In this document: positions 8,737 through 18,203 of the stretch, in pieces
Position numbering within the stretch: the first letter of the stretch is position 1
Layout: every line of letters begins with the position of its first letter
Source of the DNA: Saprospiraceae bacterium
GTDB taxonomy: Bacteria; Bacteroidota; Bacteroidia; Chitinophagales; Saprospiraceae
Direction: 5' to 3'
Length of the DNA: 64,000 bases
Assembly: GCA_016709995.1 (NCBI GenBank)
Contig: JADJLQ010000001.1
Coordinates: 124,001-188,000, forward strand
Translations under genes and position numbers: made by a program
Notes under the pieces: generated by a model
What the model was told of the DNA's origin: nothing
Seen by the model: the letters and a program-made list of their open reading frames with translations, nothing else
The model's database searches: none

Positions 8737-10689
8737 TCAACCTATGACTCCAACTGGAGGTGCTACCTGTGGAGCTGAAGGATGAGTAGGTTTTTCTGGA
8801 AATGGTCTTGGACCGATCAATAATTCAACATCTGATTTTACCAAGACTTCTTTTTCTAGCAGGGTTCTTGCCAGAATATCCAGTTTATCTCTATGTTCCT
8901 TCAATAAGTCTTTGGCACGATCAAACTGAGATTCTACCAATTTGCGTACTTCCGTATCGATCATCCTGGCGGTATCTTCTGAATAAGGCTTTTGAAAATT
9001 GTCCTGGCTCATACCATAGAAAGATACATTACCAACTTTATCGTTCATGCCAAATACCGTGATCATGCTATATGCCATTTTAGTTGCTTGATCCAAATCA
9101 CTTTGAGCGCCGGTAGATATTTTATTGAATGCAATGGTCTCTGCAGCCCGCCCTCCAAAAGTCATGCACATGCGATCGAGCAAAGCTTCTGTCCGGGTGA
9201 TGTATTCCTCTTTTGGGAGATATTGAGCATAGCCAAGAGTACCGATACCACGAGGTACTATGGTGACTTTCACCAGGGGAGATGCATTCTCCAATAGCCA
9301 TCCACACACCGCGTGTCCGGCCTCATGATAGGCTATGATCTCACGCTCTTCCGGAGAAATTATCTTATTTTTCTTCTCAAGCCCACCGATGACCCTATCC
9401 AAAGCATAGTTGAAGTCATCCATGTCTACAGCAGCCTTATTTCTTCTGGCTGCGATCAAGGCGGCTTCATTGCAGACATTGGCTATATCTGCGCCTGCAA
9501 ATCCAGGCGTCATCTCAGCGAGGATGACAGGGTCTACATCATGTCTGAGTTTGATCGTTTTTAGATGGACGAGGAAAATAGCCTCCCTACCTTTGAGATC
9601 CGGAGCATCGATACCAATCTGCCGATCAAAGCGCCCAGGTCGCAGCAGTGCATTGTCCAATACATCCGGTCTATTGGTCGCTGCCATAAGGATGACGGCC
9701 TTGTCTGTCGGGAATCCATCCATTTCAACAAGGAGTTGATTTAAGGTGCTTTCTCTCTCGTCATTACCTCCCTGCCAGGTATTTTTACCCCTGGCTCTAC
9801 CTATGGCATCGATCTCATCAATAAAAATGATGCAAGGTGCTTTTTCGCGTGCTTGTTTGAATAAATCTCTAACTCTACTTGCTCCAACCCCTACAAACAT
9901 TTCTACAAAATCAGAGCCACTAATAGAAAAGAAGGGCACACCTGCTTCTCCTGCTACGGCTTTGGCGAGCAGCGTTTTGCCTGTGCCAGGAGGGCCTACC
10001 AATAAAACGCCTTTAGGTATTTTACCACCAAGGGCAGTATATTTTTTTGGGTTTTTGAGAAAGTCAACTACTTCCATCACTTCTTCCTTAGCTTCGTTTA
10101 ATCCAGCTACATCGGCAAAAGTGACATTGGGTGTACTGTCCTTATCAAACAAGGTCGCTTTTGACTTGCCGATATTAAATATCTGACCTGCAGGACCGCC
10201 TCCCGCTCCACCACCTACTCGCCTCATAATAAATAACCAAATGGCTACCAACAAGAATATTGGGATGATCCAACCCAGTATCGGTCCTATAATATCAGTC
10301 TTCTTTTCAAAAGTAAGGTAGACACGACTGGTTTCAGGTAATTCTTTATTCATTTCGTGGACCTGAGTTTCAAGTGACTCTACAGATCCTACATTGAAAG
10401 TAAAATGAGGCAGATCTGATGAAATGGTGTTCTGAGTAGCATTGGGATACTTAGCTACGCTTTCTTTCTTTAGATAGACATACGCTTTTTCCTTATTGAT
10501 TACCAATACTTTGGCGATATCGCCGGACCTCACCATCTGTGTGAACTGTCCAAAATCTATCTCGGATTGAGTAGTTTGATTCAACATCAACTGCATGATC
10601 AGGATAAAAGCTATGATCAAGCCGTATATCCAATAAATATTGAAATTAAATTTTTTAAAATTTTTTTTGTCTTTGTCTTTGTCTTCCAT
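8737..10689 (-). CDS. ftsH: FtsH, membrane-bound ATP-dependent zinc metalloprotease
   Basis: A 650-residue FtsH: cytoplasmic lysine-rich N-terminus, first helix at about 18-36, extracytoplasmic domain, second helix at about 135-155, AAA domain with Walker A GPPGTGKT (about 231) and Walker B IIFIDEIDA, and the zinc site HEAGH (about 452). The C-terminus is proline-rich. FtsH degrades membrane and short-lived regulatory proteins. It lies 78 bases downstream of rsfS on the same strand; a conserved rsfS-ftsH neighbourhood is common in Bacteroidota. Confidence 0.98.
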   Translation of the reverse strand: MEDKDKDKKNFKKFNFNIYWIYGLIIAFILIMQLMLNQTTQSEIDFGQFTQMVRSGDIAKVLVINKEKAYVYLKKESVAKYPNATQNTISSDLPHFTFNVGSVESLETQVHEMNKELPETSRVYLTFEKKTDIIGPILGWIIPIFLLVAIWLFIMRRVGGGAGGGPAGQIFNIGKSKATLFDKDSTPNVTFADVAGLNEAKEEVMEVVDFLKNPKKYTALGGKIPKGVLLVGPPGTGKTLLAKAVAGEAGVPFFSISGSDFVEMFVGVGASRVRDLFKQAREKAPCIIFIDEIDAIGRARGKNTWQGGNDERESTLNQLLVEMDGFPTDKAVILMAATNRPDVLDNALLRPGRFDRQIGIDAPDLKGREAIFLVHLKTIKLRHDVDPVILAEMTPGFAGADIANVCNEAALIAARRNKAAVDMDDFNYALDRVIGGLEKKNKIISPEEREIIAYHEAGHAVCGWLLENASPLVKVTIVPRGIGTLGYAQYLPKEEYITRTEALLDRMCMTFGGRAAETIAFNKISTGAQSDLDQATKMAYSMITVFGMNDKVGNVSFYGMSQDNFQKPYSEDTARMIDTEVRKLVESQFDRAKDLLKEHRDKLDILARTLLEKEVLVKSDVELLIGPRPFPEKPTHPSAPQVAPPVGVIG

Positions 10690-10741
10690 GATTCTGTTTT
10701 CAAAAGTACAGTTATTTCATAAACATTTTAACGAAGTCTTC

Positions 10742-10783
10742 GTTTCACCAACTAGGTTAATTATTAGCTAAACTTGGTGAAAC
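10742..10783. repeat. Inverted repeat at the end of rsfS, before ftsH
   Basis: GTTTCACCAA (10742-10751) and TTGGTGAAAC (10774-10783) are exact complements spaced by 22 bases. The right arm is the last codons of rsfS (minus strand). A second small hairpin, AACGAA-GTC-TTCGTT, occupies 10730-10744 and shares bases with the left arm, so the two structures exclude each other. No T run follows. It may modulate read-through or mRNA processing between rsfS and ftsH, or be chance. Confidence 0.45.
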
Positions 10784-11160
10784 TCTACCGTCCTTGCATC
10801 ACTCCAAAGAGATTCCAACTCATAATACTTACGGGTCTCTTTGTAAAATATGTGGACAATGGTGGTAAAATAGTCTACTAAGATCCATTTTGCTTGTGAC
10901 ACTCCTTCGATATGATTAGGAGCATAGCCCATCTTATCTTTGACAGCCTGGTAGATATAATCAGCGATGGCTTTGGTCAGTGTAATGTTTTCCGCCTCAC
11001 AAATGATGAAATAGTCAGTCGGACCATCCACATCTCTAAGGTCAATCAATGTGATATTCGATCCTTTCTTGTCTTGTATCGTCTCGATTATGAGGTCATT
11101 CAGGGGGTCCTTTTCAGCTTTTTTAAATGCTTTTAAGGGTGTCTTTTTTTCTTTTGCCAA
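10768..11160 (-). CDS. rsfS: RsfS, ribosomal silencing factor (Iojap family)
   Basis: A 130-residue protein of the Iojap/RsfS family, which binds ribosomal protein L14 and blocks subunit joining in starvation. Family motifs are clear: DPLNDLIIETIQDKKGSNITLIDLR at the start of the fold, DYFIICEAEN (the TDYFVIATG element), and WILVDYFTTIVHIFYKETRKYYELESLW with the invariant DY..VVHIF pattern. It has an extra lysine-rich N-terminus of about 15 residues. It is divergent from birA, with a 53-base gap. Confidence 0.96.
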   Translation of the reverse strand: MAKEKKTPLKAFKKAEKDPLNDLIIETIQDKKGSNITLIDLRDVDGPTDYFIICEAENITLTKAIADYIYQAVKDKMGYAPNHIEGVSQAKWILVDYFTTIVHIFYKETRKYYELESLWSDARTVEFHQV

Positions 11161-11213
11161 ACGCTTGAATTATTTGCTTTATAAAATATATAGTTTATTT
11201 GCTACACAAAAAT

Positions 11214-11984
11214 ATGAAAATTGGGCAACATCAGGCGACAATAGGCAAATACAAAATCCTGCTAGCGCATACGGACTCCACTCAAACTTTTGCTTTAGAA
11301 CTGCTTAAATCAGGACATTATACCCAAGGCACCATCGTACTGGCACGGTATCAAATGGAAGGAAAGGGTAGGTCGGACCGTCACTGGAGTAGTCAACCGG
11401 GTGAAAATTTTCTTGGCAGTGTCTTATTATGTCATGATCATCATATGAATGGGAAGGATCCAGGGTATATCAGCATGATGACAGCCCTGGCAGTCCATCA
11501 TACTGTACAGTCTTTCACCAGTGGATCAGTAGGCATAAAATGGCCTAATGATGTTTTGATAGACAAAAGAAAAGTGGCTGGCATACTCATCACGAATCAA
11601 TGGCGGGGTAAAACACTGGAATCTAGTATATTAGGTATCGGATTGAATGTAAATCAATTATGCTTTGATGACTTGCCCAATGCAACTTCCTTAAAAATGG
11701 TCCAGGGTCATGATGTAGCCATGCCAGAGGTGATGAAGACCCTATTTTCGCAACTGGAATATTGGTATTCACTTCTGAGGATGGATAGACACGCTGAGAT
11801 TCATCGTGCCTACCAGGAGTCGATGCATGGCTACCAACAGACTTTAAATGTAATGATCATGGGACGAGCCTTTCCAGTCTTAGCAAAGCTAATTGGAACG
11901 GAGACCAATGGACGGATCATCATGGAACTAGAATCTCAGGGATTGCACACTTTTGATATGGATGAATTAAAAATATTGTACTAA
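11214..11984 (+). CDS. birA: Biotin--[acetyl-CoA-carboxylase] ligase
   Basis: A 256-residue biotin protein ligase that attaches biotin to carboxylase carrier proteins. The substrate loop HTDSTQTFA (about 19), the biotinyl-AMP loop GKGRSDRHWSS (a variant of GRGRRGRxWxS, about 50) and the catalytic GIKWPNDVLID (about 108) are present, followed by the C-terminal cap. There is no N-terminal helix-turn-helix, so it is a ligase without the E. coli repressor function. The ATG at 11214 was preferred to a TTG five codons upstream. It ends directly before cinA. Confidence 0.94.
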   Translation: MKIGQHQATIGKYKILLAHTDSTQTFALELLKSGHYTQGTIVLARYQMEGKGRSDRHWSSQPGENFLGSVLLCHDHHMNGKDPGYISMMTALAVHHTVQSFTSGSVGIKWPNDVLIDKRKVAGILITNQWRGKTLESSILGIGLNVNQLCFDDLPNATSLKMVQGHDVAMPEVMKTLFSQLEYWYSLLRMDRHAEIHRAYQESMHGYQQTLNVMIMGRAFPVLAKLIGTETNGRIIMELESQGLHTFDMDELKILY

Positions 11985-13226
11985 ATGAAAGCAATTATTT
12001 TAACGATAGGAAATGAAGTATTGAGTGGCCAGGTAGTGGACACCAATGCCGCCTGGATAGCGCAACAATTATTGGAGATCGGACTGGCGGTAAGAGAAAA
12101 ATGGTCTGTCGCTGACGATATCTCTGAAATAATCAGTGCTCTGGCGAATGCTACTGACAAAGGAGAAATCATTATTACCACTGGTGGATTAGGCCCTACA
12201 GCTGATGATCTCACGACTGAGGCTTTGGCAGAGTTTATGAAAGTGTCACGATCATTTCATGAAGATACATTTGACAGATTGTCAAAAATGTTTGCCTCAA
12301 TTGGTCGAGTGCCAGGACCACAACACAAAATCCAGTGTATGTTGCCAGAGGGTGTGACTATCTTGCCAAATAATGCGGGCACTGCACCTGGCATGTACTT
12401 TAATTTTGAGGGCAGGCACCTCATTTCTATGCCAGGAGTGCCCATGGAGATGAAGGCCATTTTTGATCCCTTTGTCATCGAACTTCTTAAATCTGTAAGA
12501 ACAGGTCCTCGTAGGAGGAGCCATACCTTCAATACTATAGGTGAGGGTGAAACTGTACTTGAAGACCTTTTGAAAGTAATCACAGCGAATGTGCCTAGCA
12601 ATATTAATTTTGCTTTTTTGCCGGATATTTATAAAGTAAGGGTGAGGGTGGATGTAGATAGTGACTCAAATGAAGATATACTATTGTGGGAAGAAATAAT
12701 CGGTCAGGTTCGTTCCATTTTGGCACCATGTCTGGCTGGAGAAAATGAGGTTACGCTCGAAGTAGCTGTCGGCAACCTTTTAAAGCAGAAAAATTGGATG
12801 GCAGGTACTGCAGAGAGTTGTACCGGTGGGTACCTCGCACACATGATCACAAGCATTCCAGGCTCGTCTGATTATTTTAAAGGTGGGATGGTAGCCTATA
12901 GCAATAGCATTAAATCCGAGTATCTCCAGGTATCCCAAGACATTTTAAATCAGCATGGGGCTGTGAGTGAAGAAACTGTAAAAGCAATGGCCATCGGGGC
13001 TATCAAGCAACTTAAAGTGGATGTAGCAGTGTCAGTGTCCGGAATTGCAGGACCAGGTGGAGGCACACCTGAGAAACCAGTTGGTTTGGTATGGATAGGC
13101 CTTGCCAATAATAAGGGGAAGGTGATGGCTCAAAAAATTAAGCTCCGGAGAGATCGTCTCAACAATATCAGAGCAGCCAGCATAATGGCTTTGATCCTGA
13201 TGCACCGATTTCTTTTGGATGAATAA
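11985..13226 (+). CDS. cinA: CinA family nicotinamide-nucleotide amidohydrolase
   Basis: A 413-residue two-domain CinA. The N-terminal MoCF-like domain (about 1-170) starts with AIILTIGNEVLSGQVVDTN and contains TTGGLGPTADD. The C-terminal PncC domain (about 255-413) has AESCTGGYLAHMITSIPGSS, VSGIAGPGGGTPEKPVG and the family's final helices. PncC deamidates NMN to NaMN; the N-terminal domain is linked to ADP-ribose hydrolysis in some species. The start codon immediately follows the birA stop, so the two genes are probably coupled. Confidence 0.97.
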   Translation: MKAIILTIGNEVLSGQVVDTNAAWIAQQLLEIGLAVREKWSVADDISEIISALANATDKGEIIITTGGLGPTADDLTTEALAEFMKVSRSFHEDTFDRLSKMFASIGRVPGPQHKIQCMLPEGVTILPNNAGTAPGMYFNFEGRHLISMPGVPMEMKAIFDPFVIELLKSVRTGPRRRSHTFNTIGEGETVLEDLLKVITANVPSNINFAFLPDIYKVRVRVDVDSDSNEDILLWEEIIGQVRSILAPCLAGENEVTLEVAVGNLLKQKNWMAGTAESCTGGYLAHMITSIPGSSDYFKGGMVAYSNSIKSEYLQVSQDILNQHGAVSEETVKAMAIGAIKQLKVDVAVSVSGIAGPGGGTPEKPVGLVWIGLANNKGKVMAQKIKLRRDRLNNIRAASIMALILMHRFLLDE

Positions 13227-13241
13227 TTAGTACCTTTGACG

Positions 13242-14582
13242 ATGATGGAATATGATTTGATCATGCCCAAAATGGGTGAAAGTATCACGGAGGCTACTGT
13301 CCTTAAATGGCTCATAGGAGTGGGAGATAAGGTAGAACTTGATCAACCTTTATTGGAAATAGCGACTGATAAAGTAGATTCCGAAATCCCATCGCCAGTA
13401 GCCGGCACCATTACCAAAATATTATTTAGTGAGAATGATGTAGTGCCGATCGGTATGGTTATAGCTACAATCAATGGAGCGGAAGATCAATCTTATCCTA
13501 GCCATGAAACGATAGAAAACGATGATTTTTCAAATGTAGGGGCTGAGTCGGATCCTGTCCAGGACGAAATTCCTTATATCCCGGTTCCAAACTTGACTTC
13601 CCTGTCCGAATATCCACCGATGGAGTCGAACTCAGATAGAGATAAGTTTTATTCGCCTTTAGTGCGCACCATTGCCAAAGAGGAAAATATATCTAAGCAC
13701 GAATTGGATCGTATTGAAGGATCAGGCTTAGAAGGCAGGGTCACTAAATCAGATGTGATTCAATATTTAAATGCCAAAAGAGCATCCACTGATCCTTTGC
13801 CAACTGACGAAAAAATCATTGAAAAGCCTGTGCTTCAACCATCTTCTGTGGAATCCCCTGTTACTTTTCAGGGCGATCATGAAATCATGGAAATGGATAG
13901 AATGAGGAGATTGATCGCAGATCATATGGTAATGAGCAAACAGGTGGCACCACATGTGACCTCCTTTGTAGAAGTAGATGTTACTGAAATTGTGAATTGG
14001 CGAAACAGAAACAAGGCTTCCTTTCAGGAAAAATATAACCAAAACCTGACATTTACCCCTGTATTTATTGACGCAGTGGTGAAGGCTATTAAAGAGTACC
14101 CATTAATAAATTCTTCTGTCAACGGCTATCAAATTATTAAGAAAAAGGATATCAATATTGGCATGGCGACTGCTTTGCCTTCCGGTAATCTGATAGTGCC
14201 TGTGATTAAAAATGCTGAGCGCATTAATCTTCAGGGCCTGGCATTGGCAGTGAATGATTTTGCTCGTCGTGCCAGAGAAAATCAACTGAAGCCAGACGAA
14301 GTCAGTGGGGGGACTTTTACAGTGACCAATGTGGGTTCGTTTGGCAGTTTGATGGGCACTCCGATTATAAACCAACCTCAGGTAGCTATACTGGCGGTCG
14401 GTACTATTCGTAAAAAACCGATGGTGCTCGAGACCATGCAGGGTGATGTCATCGCCATCCGTCATTGCATGTTTCTCTCCTTATCGTATGATCATCGGGT
14501 GATCGATGGATTTATGGGAGGCTCTTTTTTAAAGAAAATCAGCGATTTGCTGGAGACTTTTGATCCTAACACCATTATTTAA
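13242..14582 (+). CDS. 2-oxoacid dehydrogenase E2 component (dihydrolipoamide acyltransferase)
   Basis: A 446-residue E2 with one lipoyl domain (Lys44 in ATDKVDSEIP), a peripheral subunit-binding domain at about 138-175 (SPLVRTIAKEENI to GLEGRVTKSDV), and a catalytic acyltransferase domain from about 215 with the active-site motif SYDHRVIDG near the end. The enzyme moves acyl groups from lipoamide to CoA. A single lipoyl domain and the sequence around KWL suggest the branched-chain 2-oxoacid or 2-oxoglutarate type, but no E1 or E3 gene is nearby to decide. Start chosen at the first ATG (13242), not the upstream TTG. Confidence 0.93.
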   Translation: MMEYDLIMPKMGESITEATVLKWLIGVGDKVELDQPLLEIATDKVDSEIPSPVAGTITKILFSENDVVPIGMVIATINGAEDQSYPSHETIENDDFSNVGAESDPVQDEIPYIPVPNLTSLSEYPPMESNSDRDKFYSPLVRTIAKEENISKHELDRIEGSGLEGRVTKSDVIQYLNAKRASTDPLPTDEKIIEKPVLQPSSVESPVTFQGDHEIMEMDRMRRLIADHMVMSKQVAPHVTSFVEVDVTEIVNWRNRNKASFQEKYNQNLTFTPVFIDAVVKAIKEYPLINSSVNGYQIIKKKDINIGMATALPSGNLIVPVIKNAERINLQGLALAVNDFARRARENQLKPDEVSGGTFTVTNVGSFGSLMGTPIINQPQVAILAVGTIRKKPMVLETMQGDVIAIRHCMFLSLSYDHRVIDGFMGGSFLKKISDLLETFDPNTII

Positions 14583-14590
14583 ATTCATTA

Positions 14591-16741
14591 ATGAGCAGAT
14601 CTATAAGGACCGTATTACATCTACTTGGTTTCTTGGTATTTTCAAATGTCTTCGGGCAGACCAATGATTTTCTGTTGAAACAAGCTGATGGATATTTTAA
14701 GAATGGTCAGTATTTTAAAGCGGTATTGATCTATCAGCAGTTGCATAAATCCGGCACACTGAGTCCCGAACTCATTTTGCGACGGAGCATTTGTGAATAT
14801 GAGACGAATCATATTGATACTGCTGAATCAATTGTAAAGGAACTGATCAAAACCAAATATGCACAGAATGTGTCTGCTTTATATTTACTCGGAAAAATAT
14901 ATATGTCTTCAGGCAGATTCGACGAGGCTGCTCTGCAATTCAAAAAATTGCTTAATGTAAATATGGTAACACCTGCGCTAAAATCAAAAGTAATCGATGA
15001 AATCAAGCGATGCGGTTCCGCTGTAAAATTGGCTCAACAAGTTGATCAAACCCTGGTAGAATCAGCCGGAGCAGAGGTTAATACCATTTGGGATGAAATC
15101 AATCCTGTACAAAGCATCAATATTGACACCAGATTTTATTTTAACAGTAACAGAGAATCAGCCGGTATTGAGGGTAATACCAACCCTGAATATGAATTGC
15201 CATATGATATGTACGGATGCAGCCTGATCAATGCAGAATGGTCTGACATCGGTCCTCTTAATGTAGACTTAAATACCAAAGGCCATGACCTTTTGTTAGA
15301 CTTTGATGAGCGTGGCCAGGTAGTTTATTTTAAAACAGGCGAAAAATGGAGTGATCTCGTATTTCTTACGGATACTTTTGTTCAGAATAACAGCGTCAAT
15401 AAATTGGGTGCATTGGATTTGGGCTTTTTGCATCCGGCGGATGATATATTTTTCTTTACAGATTCTATTGTTTTGTTTTCAAGTGTGAGAACAGAGGGTT
15501 TTGGAGGATTTGACATCTATTACTCACGAAAGCAAAACGGTCAGTGGTCCACTCCCAAAAATCTTGGGCCTTCGATCAATACACCTTATGATGAAATCAA
15601 TCCATTCCTGGTATTTGATGGGCGTACCTTGATCTTTAGTAGTAATAATACAGAGAGTATGGGCGGATTTGATTTATTCACGAGCAAGTATGATGATAAA
15701 TCGATGGCATGGGCTACACCATCAAATCTTGGTATACCTGTCAACTCTGGCGATGATGAGAAATATTTTCGTTTAGACAAGAGTAGACTCAGTGCTATGT
15801 TTTCTTCTAATAGGAAATCTGGTAAAGGTGGCTATGATATTTATTTTGCTTATTTCAGGCAGGCATGGTCTCCTCAGGTTGAACGATCTAATCCAATGTT
15901 TTTCGCGGATGTAAGATCTTTTGTGTTGAACCGACCTTTACATAAAGATCCATCTGGCTCAGAGGTATTGCAAAAAATAAATCTGGCCAATCAGACTGTA
16001 TATTATGAATCAACCGACCAACTTTCATTGCCTGCTATTACGCGACAGTTTGATCAGGTCATAGAAGTGTTTGCTTCAGATCCCAGGTTAAATCTGACCA
16101 TTGAAGTATTCTCAGATCAGGAAACTAAATCGCCAGGACAAGATTTGGTTTATTCTGTTAAAAGAGCTGAAGCGGTTAAGACCTATTTTGTAAGCCGTGG
16201 GATCAAACCTTCAAGAATAGTCATCAAAGGATATGGATCCAATTTTCCTATAGCTTTAGAGACCATCAATGGTAAAATCAATCAATCAGGTAAAAGTCTA
16301 AACAAACGCATAGAATTTAGTTTTTTTGTAACAGACCCCGTGACTAATAATCTCTTTGAGTTTGGCAGGGATACTCCTAAGGTCAATTCGATCATGTCCA
16401 GCGAAGCCTATGCGATTTTCAGGATGAGTGAACACGAATTAAATTATAAAATACTGCTCATATCATCGAGCAATCCTGCCAATCTGGAAAACTATATCAA
16501 TGATGAGCATCAATTATTTTTTATTGAAAAAAACAATTCGACAGGTAAGTATGAGTTGTTGACAACAGGTTATGCTCTTTATTCAGCTGCGTACAAGGAA
16601 AAAAAGATCAGAATGACCCAAGGCTATGAAGATGCTACAGTCCTGGCTTATCATGATAATAATAGGATGGCAACCAACCTACTTGCTCAATGGTCTGCAA
16701 GATATCCAGACCTGGTCAATTATATCTATAGAAGTGAATAA
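14591..16741 (+). CDS. OmpA-family protein with TPR and PD40 repeats (PorE-like)
   Basis: A 716-residue exported envelope protein. It has a signal peptide (about 1-22, cleavage after VFG), a TPR region (about 25-140), a PD40/WD40-like propeller region (about 160-430) with repeated blocks such as GGFDIYYSRKQ, GGFDLFTSKY and GGYDIYFAYF, then an OmpA peptidoglycan-binding domain (about 490-580, with RAEAVKTYF and KGYGSNFP) and a further unassigned C-terminus of 130 residues. This resembles PorE, which anchors the type IX secretion machinery to peptidoglycan, but many paralogues exist in the phylum, so the exact role is open. Confidence 0.82.
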   Translation: MSRSIRTVLHLLGFLVFSNVFGQTNDFLLKQADGYFKNGQYFKAVLIYQQLHKSGTLSPELILRRSICEYETNHIDTAESIVKELIKTKYAQNVSALYLLGKIYMSSGRFDEAALQFKKLLNVNMVTPALKSKVIDEIKRCGSAVKLAQQVDQTLVESAGAEVNTIWDEINPVQSINIDTRFYFNSNRESAGIEGNTNPEYELPYDMYGCSLINAEWSDIGPLNVDLNTKGHDLLLDFDERGQVVYFKTGEKWSDLVFLTDTFVQNNSVNKLGALDLGFLHPADDIFFFTDSIVLFSSVRTEGFGGFDIYYSRKQNGQWSTPKNLGPSINTPYDEINPFLVFDGRTLIFSSNNTESMGGFDLFTSKYDDKSMAWATPSNLGIPVNSGDDEKYFRLDKSRLSAMFSSNRKSGKGGYDIYFAYFRQAWSPQVERSNPMFFADVRSFVLNRPLHKDPSGSEVLQKINLANQTVYYESTDQLSLPAITRQFDQVIEVFASDPRLNLTIEVFSDQETKSPGQDLVYSVKRAEAVKTYFVSRGIKPSRIVIKGYGSNFPIALETINGKINQSGKSLNKRIEFSFFVTDPVTNNLFEFGRDTPKVNSIMSSEAYAIFRMSEHELNYKILLISSSNPANLENYINDEHQLFFIEKNNSTGKYELLTTGYALYSAAYKEKKIRMTQGYEDATVLAYHDNNRMATNLLAQWSARYPDLVNYIYRSE

Positions 16742-17336
16742 GGCTGACAGACACAAAAAGGGATCATTTCTTACTCAAGGACTTAAAAATTTGAAGACGG
16801 TGGGTACCTTCACCAGAAGTTCTTCATACCTCTGTAAAGAAATCGTCAGGCAAATCAAATGGACTGATGGGCAGATTATTCTGGAGCTCGGAGCCGGGGA
16901 TGGAGTCATTACAAAATTTTTGTTGGATAAGATGGGTCCTCATTCTAAATTGATAGCTTTCGAAATCAATGAAGTATTTCTTGAAACGCTCAAGGGGATC
17001 AAGGATGACCGGTTAATCGTTATCAGCCAGGATGCCAGCCAAATCCAATCTGTACTCAAGGATCTCGGATATATGGAGCTAGATCATGTCGTGTCAGCTA
17101 TCCCATTTGTAATCTTACCTCAGCAGGCTGCTATGCAGATCATTCAAACCTGCTATGATGTAATGGTGCTAGAGGGAAAATTTATTCAAGTACATTATTC
17201 TTTATTAGCCAAGAAATTGTATGAAAGAATCTTTGGGGCTGTCGAAATAAAATTTGTTCCTTTCAATATACCGCCGGCCTTCCTTTTGATTATGCGAAAA
17301 TCGTTGGTCAACTTATCTTCAACAACGGTGGCATAG
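16734..17336 (+). CDS. Class I SAM-dependent methyltransferase, phospholipid N-methyltransferase-like
   Basis: A protein of about 200 residues with the SAM-binding motif LELGAGDGVITKFLL, acidic strand 2 (IAFEINEVFLETL) and motif IV region DHVVSAIPFVILP. This arrangement is like PmtA-type phosphatidylethanolamine N-methyltransferases and the related rRNA adenine dimethyltransferase fold. The most likely start is GTG at 16734, which overlaps the stop of the OmpA-family gene; an upstream in-frame ATG at 16626 would lie entirely inside that gene. The 3' end overlaps the convergent mevalonate kinase gene by 29 bases. Confidence 0.75.
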   Translation: MNKADRHKKGSFLTQGLKNLKTVGTFTRSSSYLCKEIVRQIKWTDGQIILELGAGDGVITKFLLDKMGPHSKLIAFEINEVFLETLKGIKDDRLIVISQDASQIQSVLKDLGYMELDHVVSAIPFVILPQQAAMQIIQTCYDVMVLEGKFIQVHYSLLAKKLYERIFGAVEIKFVPFNIPPAFLLIMRKSLVNLSSTTVA

Positions 17337-18174
17337 AAGAATGAGCCTTTTCGTCCTGGGTCATATAGACCAGGTAAAAGCCGCCGCCACCTTTTCCGCA
17401 CAGCTTGGTATAATATGTATTTTCAGCCAGGCCTTTGTGCCAAAATTCAAGTACTGAGTCTACTATCAAGGGTTTGAAAAAATCCAATTGTAGTTGTGAA
17501 ATTTGTTTCATTGTTACGGTCCCGGTCACTTGATCGTTACGGATTAGGCAATCGATTAATTTTTTATTCAACGAATTTAAGATGGGAATGATCTCCAGAA
17601 ATGATGGTATTTGCTTCTGTGCAAAATACCAATCAATGGGAGAAATCGATTCCCGGGGAATCATAGAATCCAACAAATAAAATTTATTTAAAAAAGGGTT
17701 GCCTTTCCATTGATCTTCGGATAAGATTTTTATCATCCCCTGATCGACCAAAATAGCCTGGCCAGAATAAGAAATCAATGGGTCAAAACCTGAACTGGTG
17801 CCATGAAAATAATGTTCAATATCGGCTAGCCTCTTTTGAATCATGTCTAAATCATCTATTTTTTGGGTGTGATATTTTTTCAATACACCCGCACTCAGTG
17901 CACCCGAGCTACCCATACCATAACCTTCAGGAATAGATGAATTGAAGCTCAAACCATGGTCTACATCATGCAAAAATCTTTGTGAGTCCAAATATTCCAG
18001 CTTACTCAGTACTCGGGCAAATGGAATGAGTCTATGATCAATCTGTCCCGGTTTATAATCCCAGAAACCATACAGACTTTGGCTCGGAAAAGCCAAAGCT
18101 ATACCCCCATCTATCACCGTAAACTCACCCGTAAGTAATATTTTGGCCGGAAATCGATCAGACTCAGCAGTCAT
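17308..18174 (-). CDS. GHMP kinase, probable mevalonate kinase
   Basis: A 288-residue GHMP-family kinase. The N-terminal KILLTGEFTVIDGGIALAFP, the ATP loop IPEGYGMGSSGALSAG (about 83-98), the segment FHGTSSGFDPLISY (about 130) and the C-terminal CGKGGGGFYLVYM are all present. The pattern matches proteins annotated as mevalonate kinase in Bacteroidota, several of which use the mevalonate route to isoprenoids. No other isoprenoid gene is nearby, so the substrate is inferred from family resemblance. Confidence 0.82.
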   Translation of the reverse strand: MTAESDRFPAKILLTGEFTVIDGGIALAFPSQSLYGFWDYKPGQIDHRLIPFARVLSKLEYLDSQRFLHDVDHGLSFNSSIPEGYGMGSSGALSAGVLKKYHTQKIDDLDMIQKRLADIEHYFHGTSSGFDPLISYSGQAILVDQGMIKILSEDQWKGNPFLNKFYLLDSMIPRESISPIDWYFAQKQIPSFLEIIPILNSLNKKLIDCLIRNDQVTGTVTMKQISQLQLDFFKPLIVDSVLEFWHKGLAENTYYTKLCGKGGGGFYLVYMTQDEKAHSSMPPLLKIS

Positions 18175-18203
18175 ACTTTTTTATTCCTAAAATTTTGAGA
18201 ATA

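Noticed and set aside
9410..10186. Long plus-strand reading frames opposite ftsH (9410-9739, 9746-10186)
   Set aside because: They lie antisense to the conserved AAA domain; low-complexity Ser/Ala-rich translations with no motif or start context.
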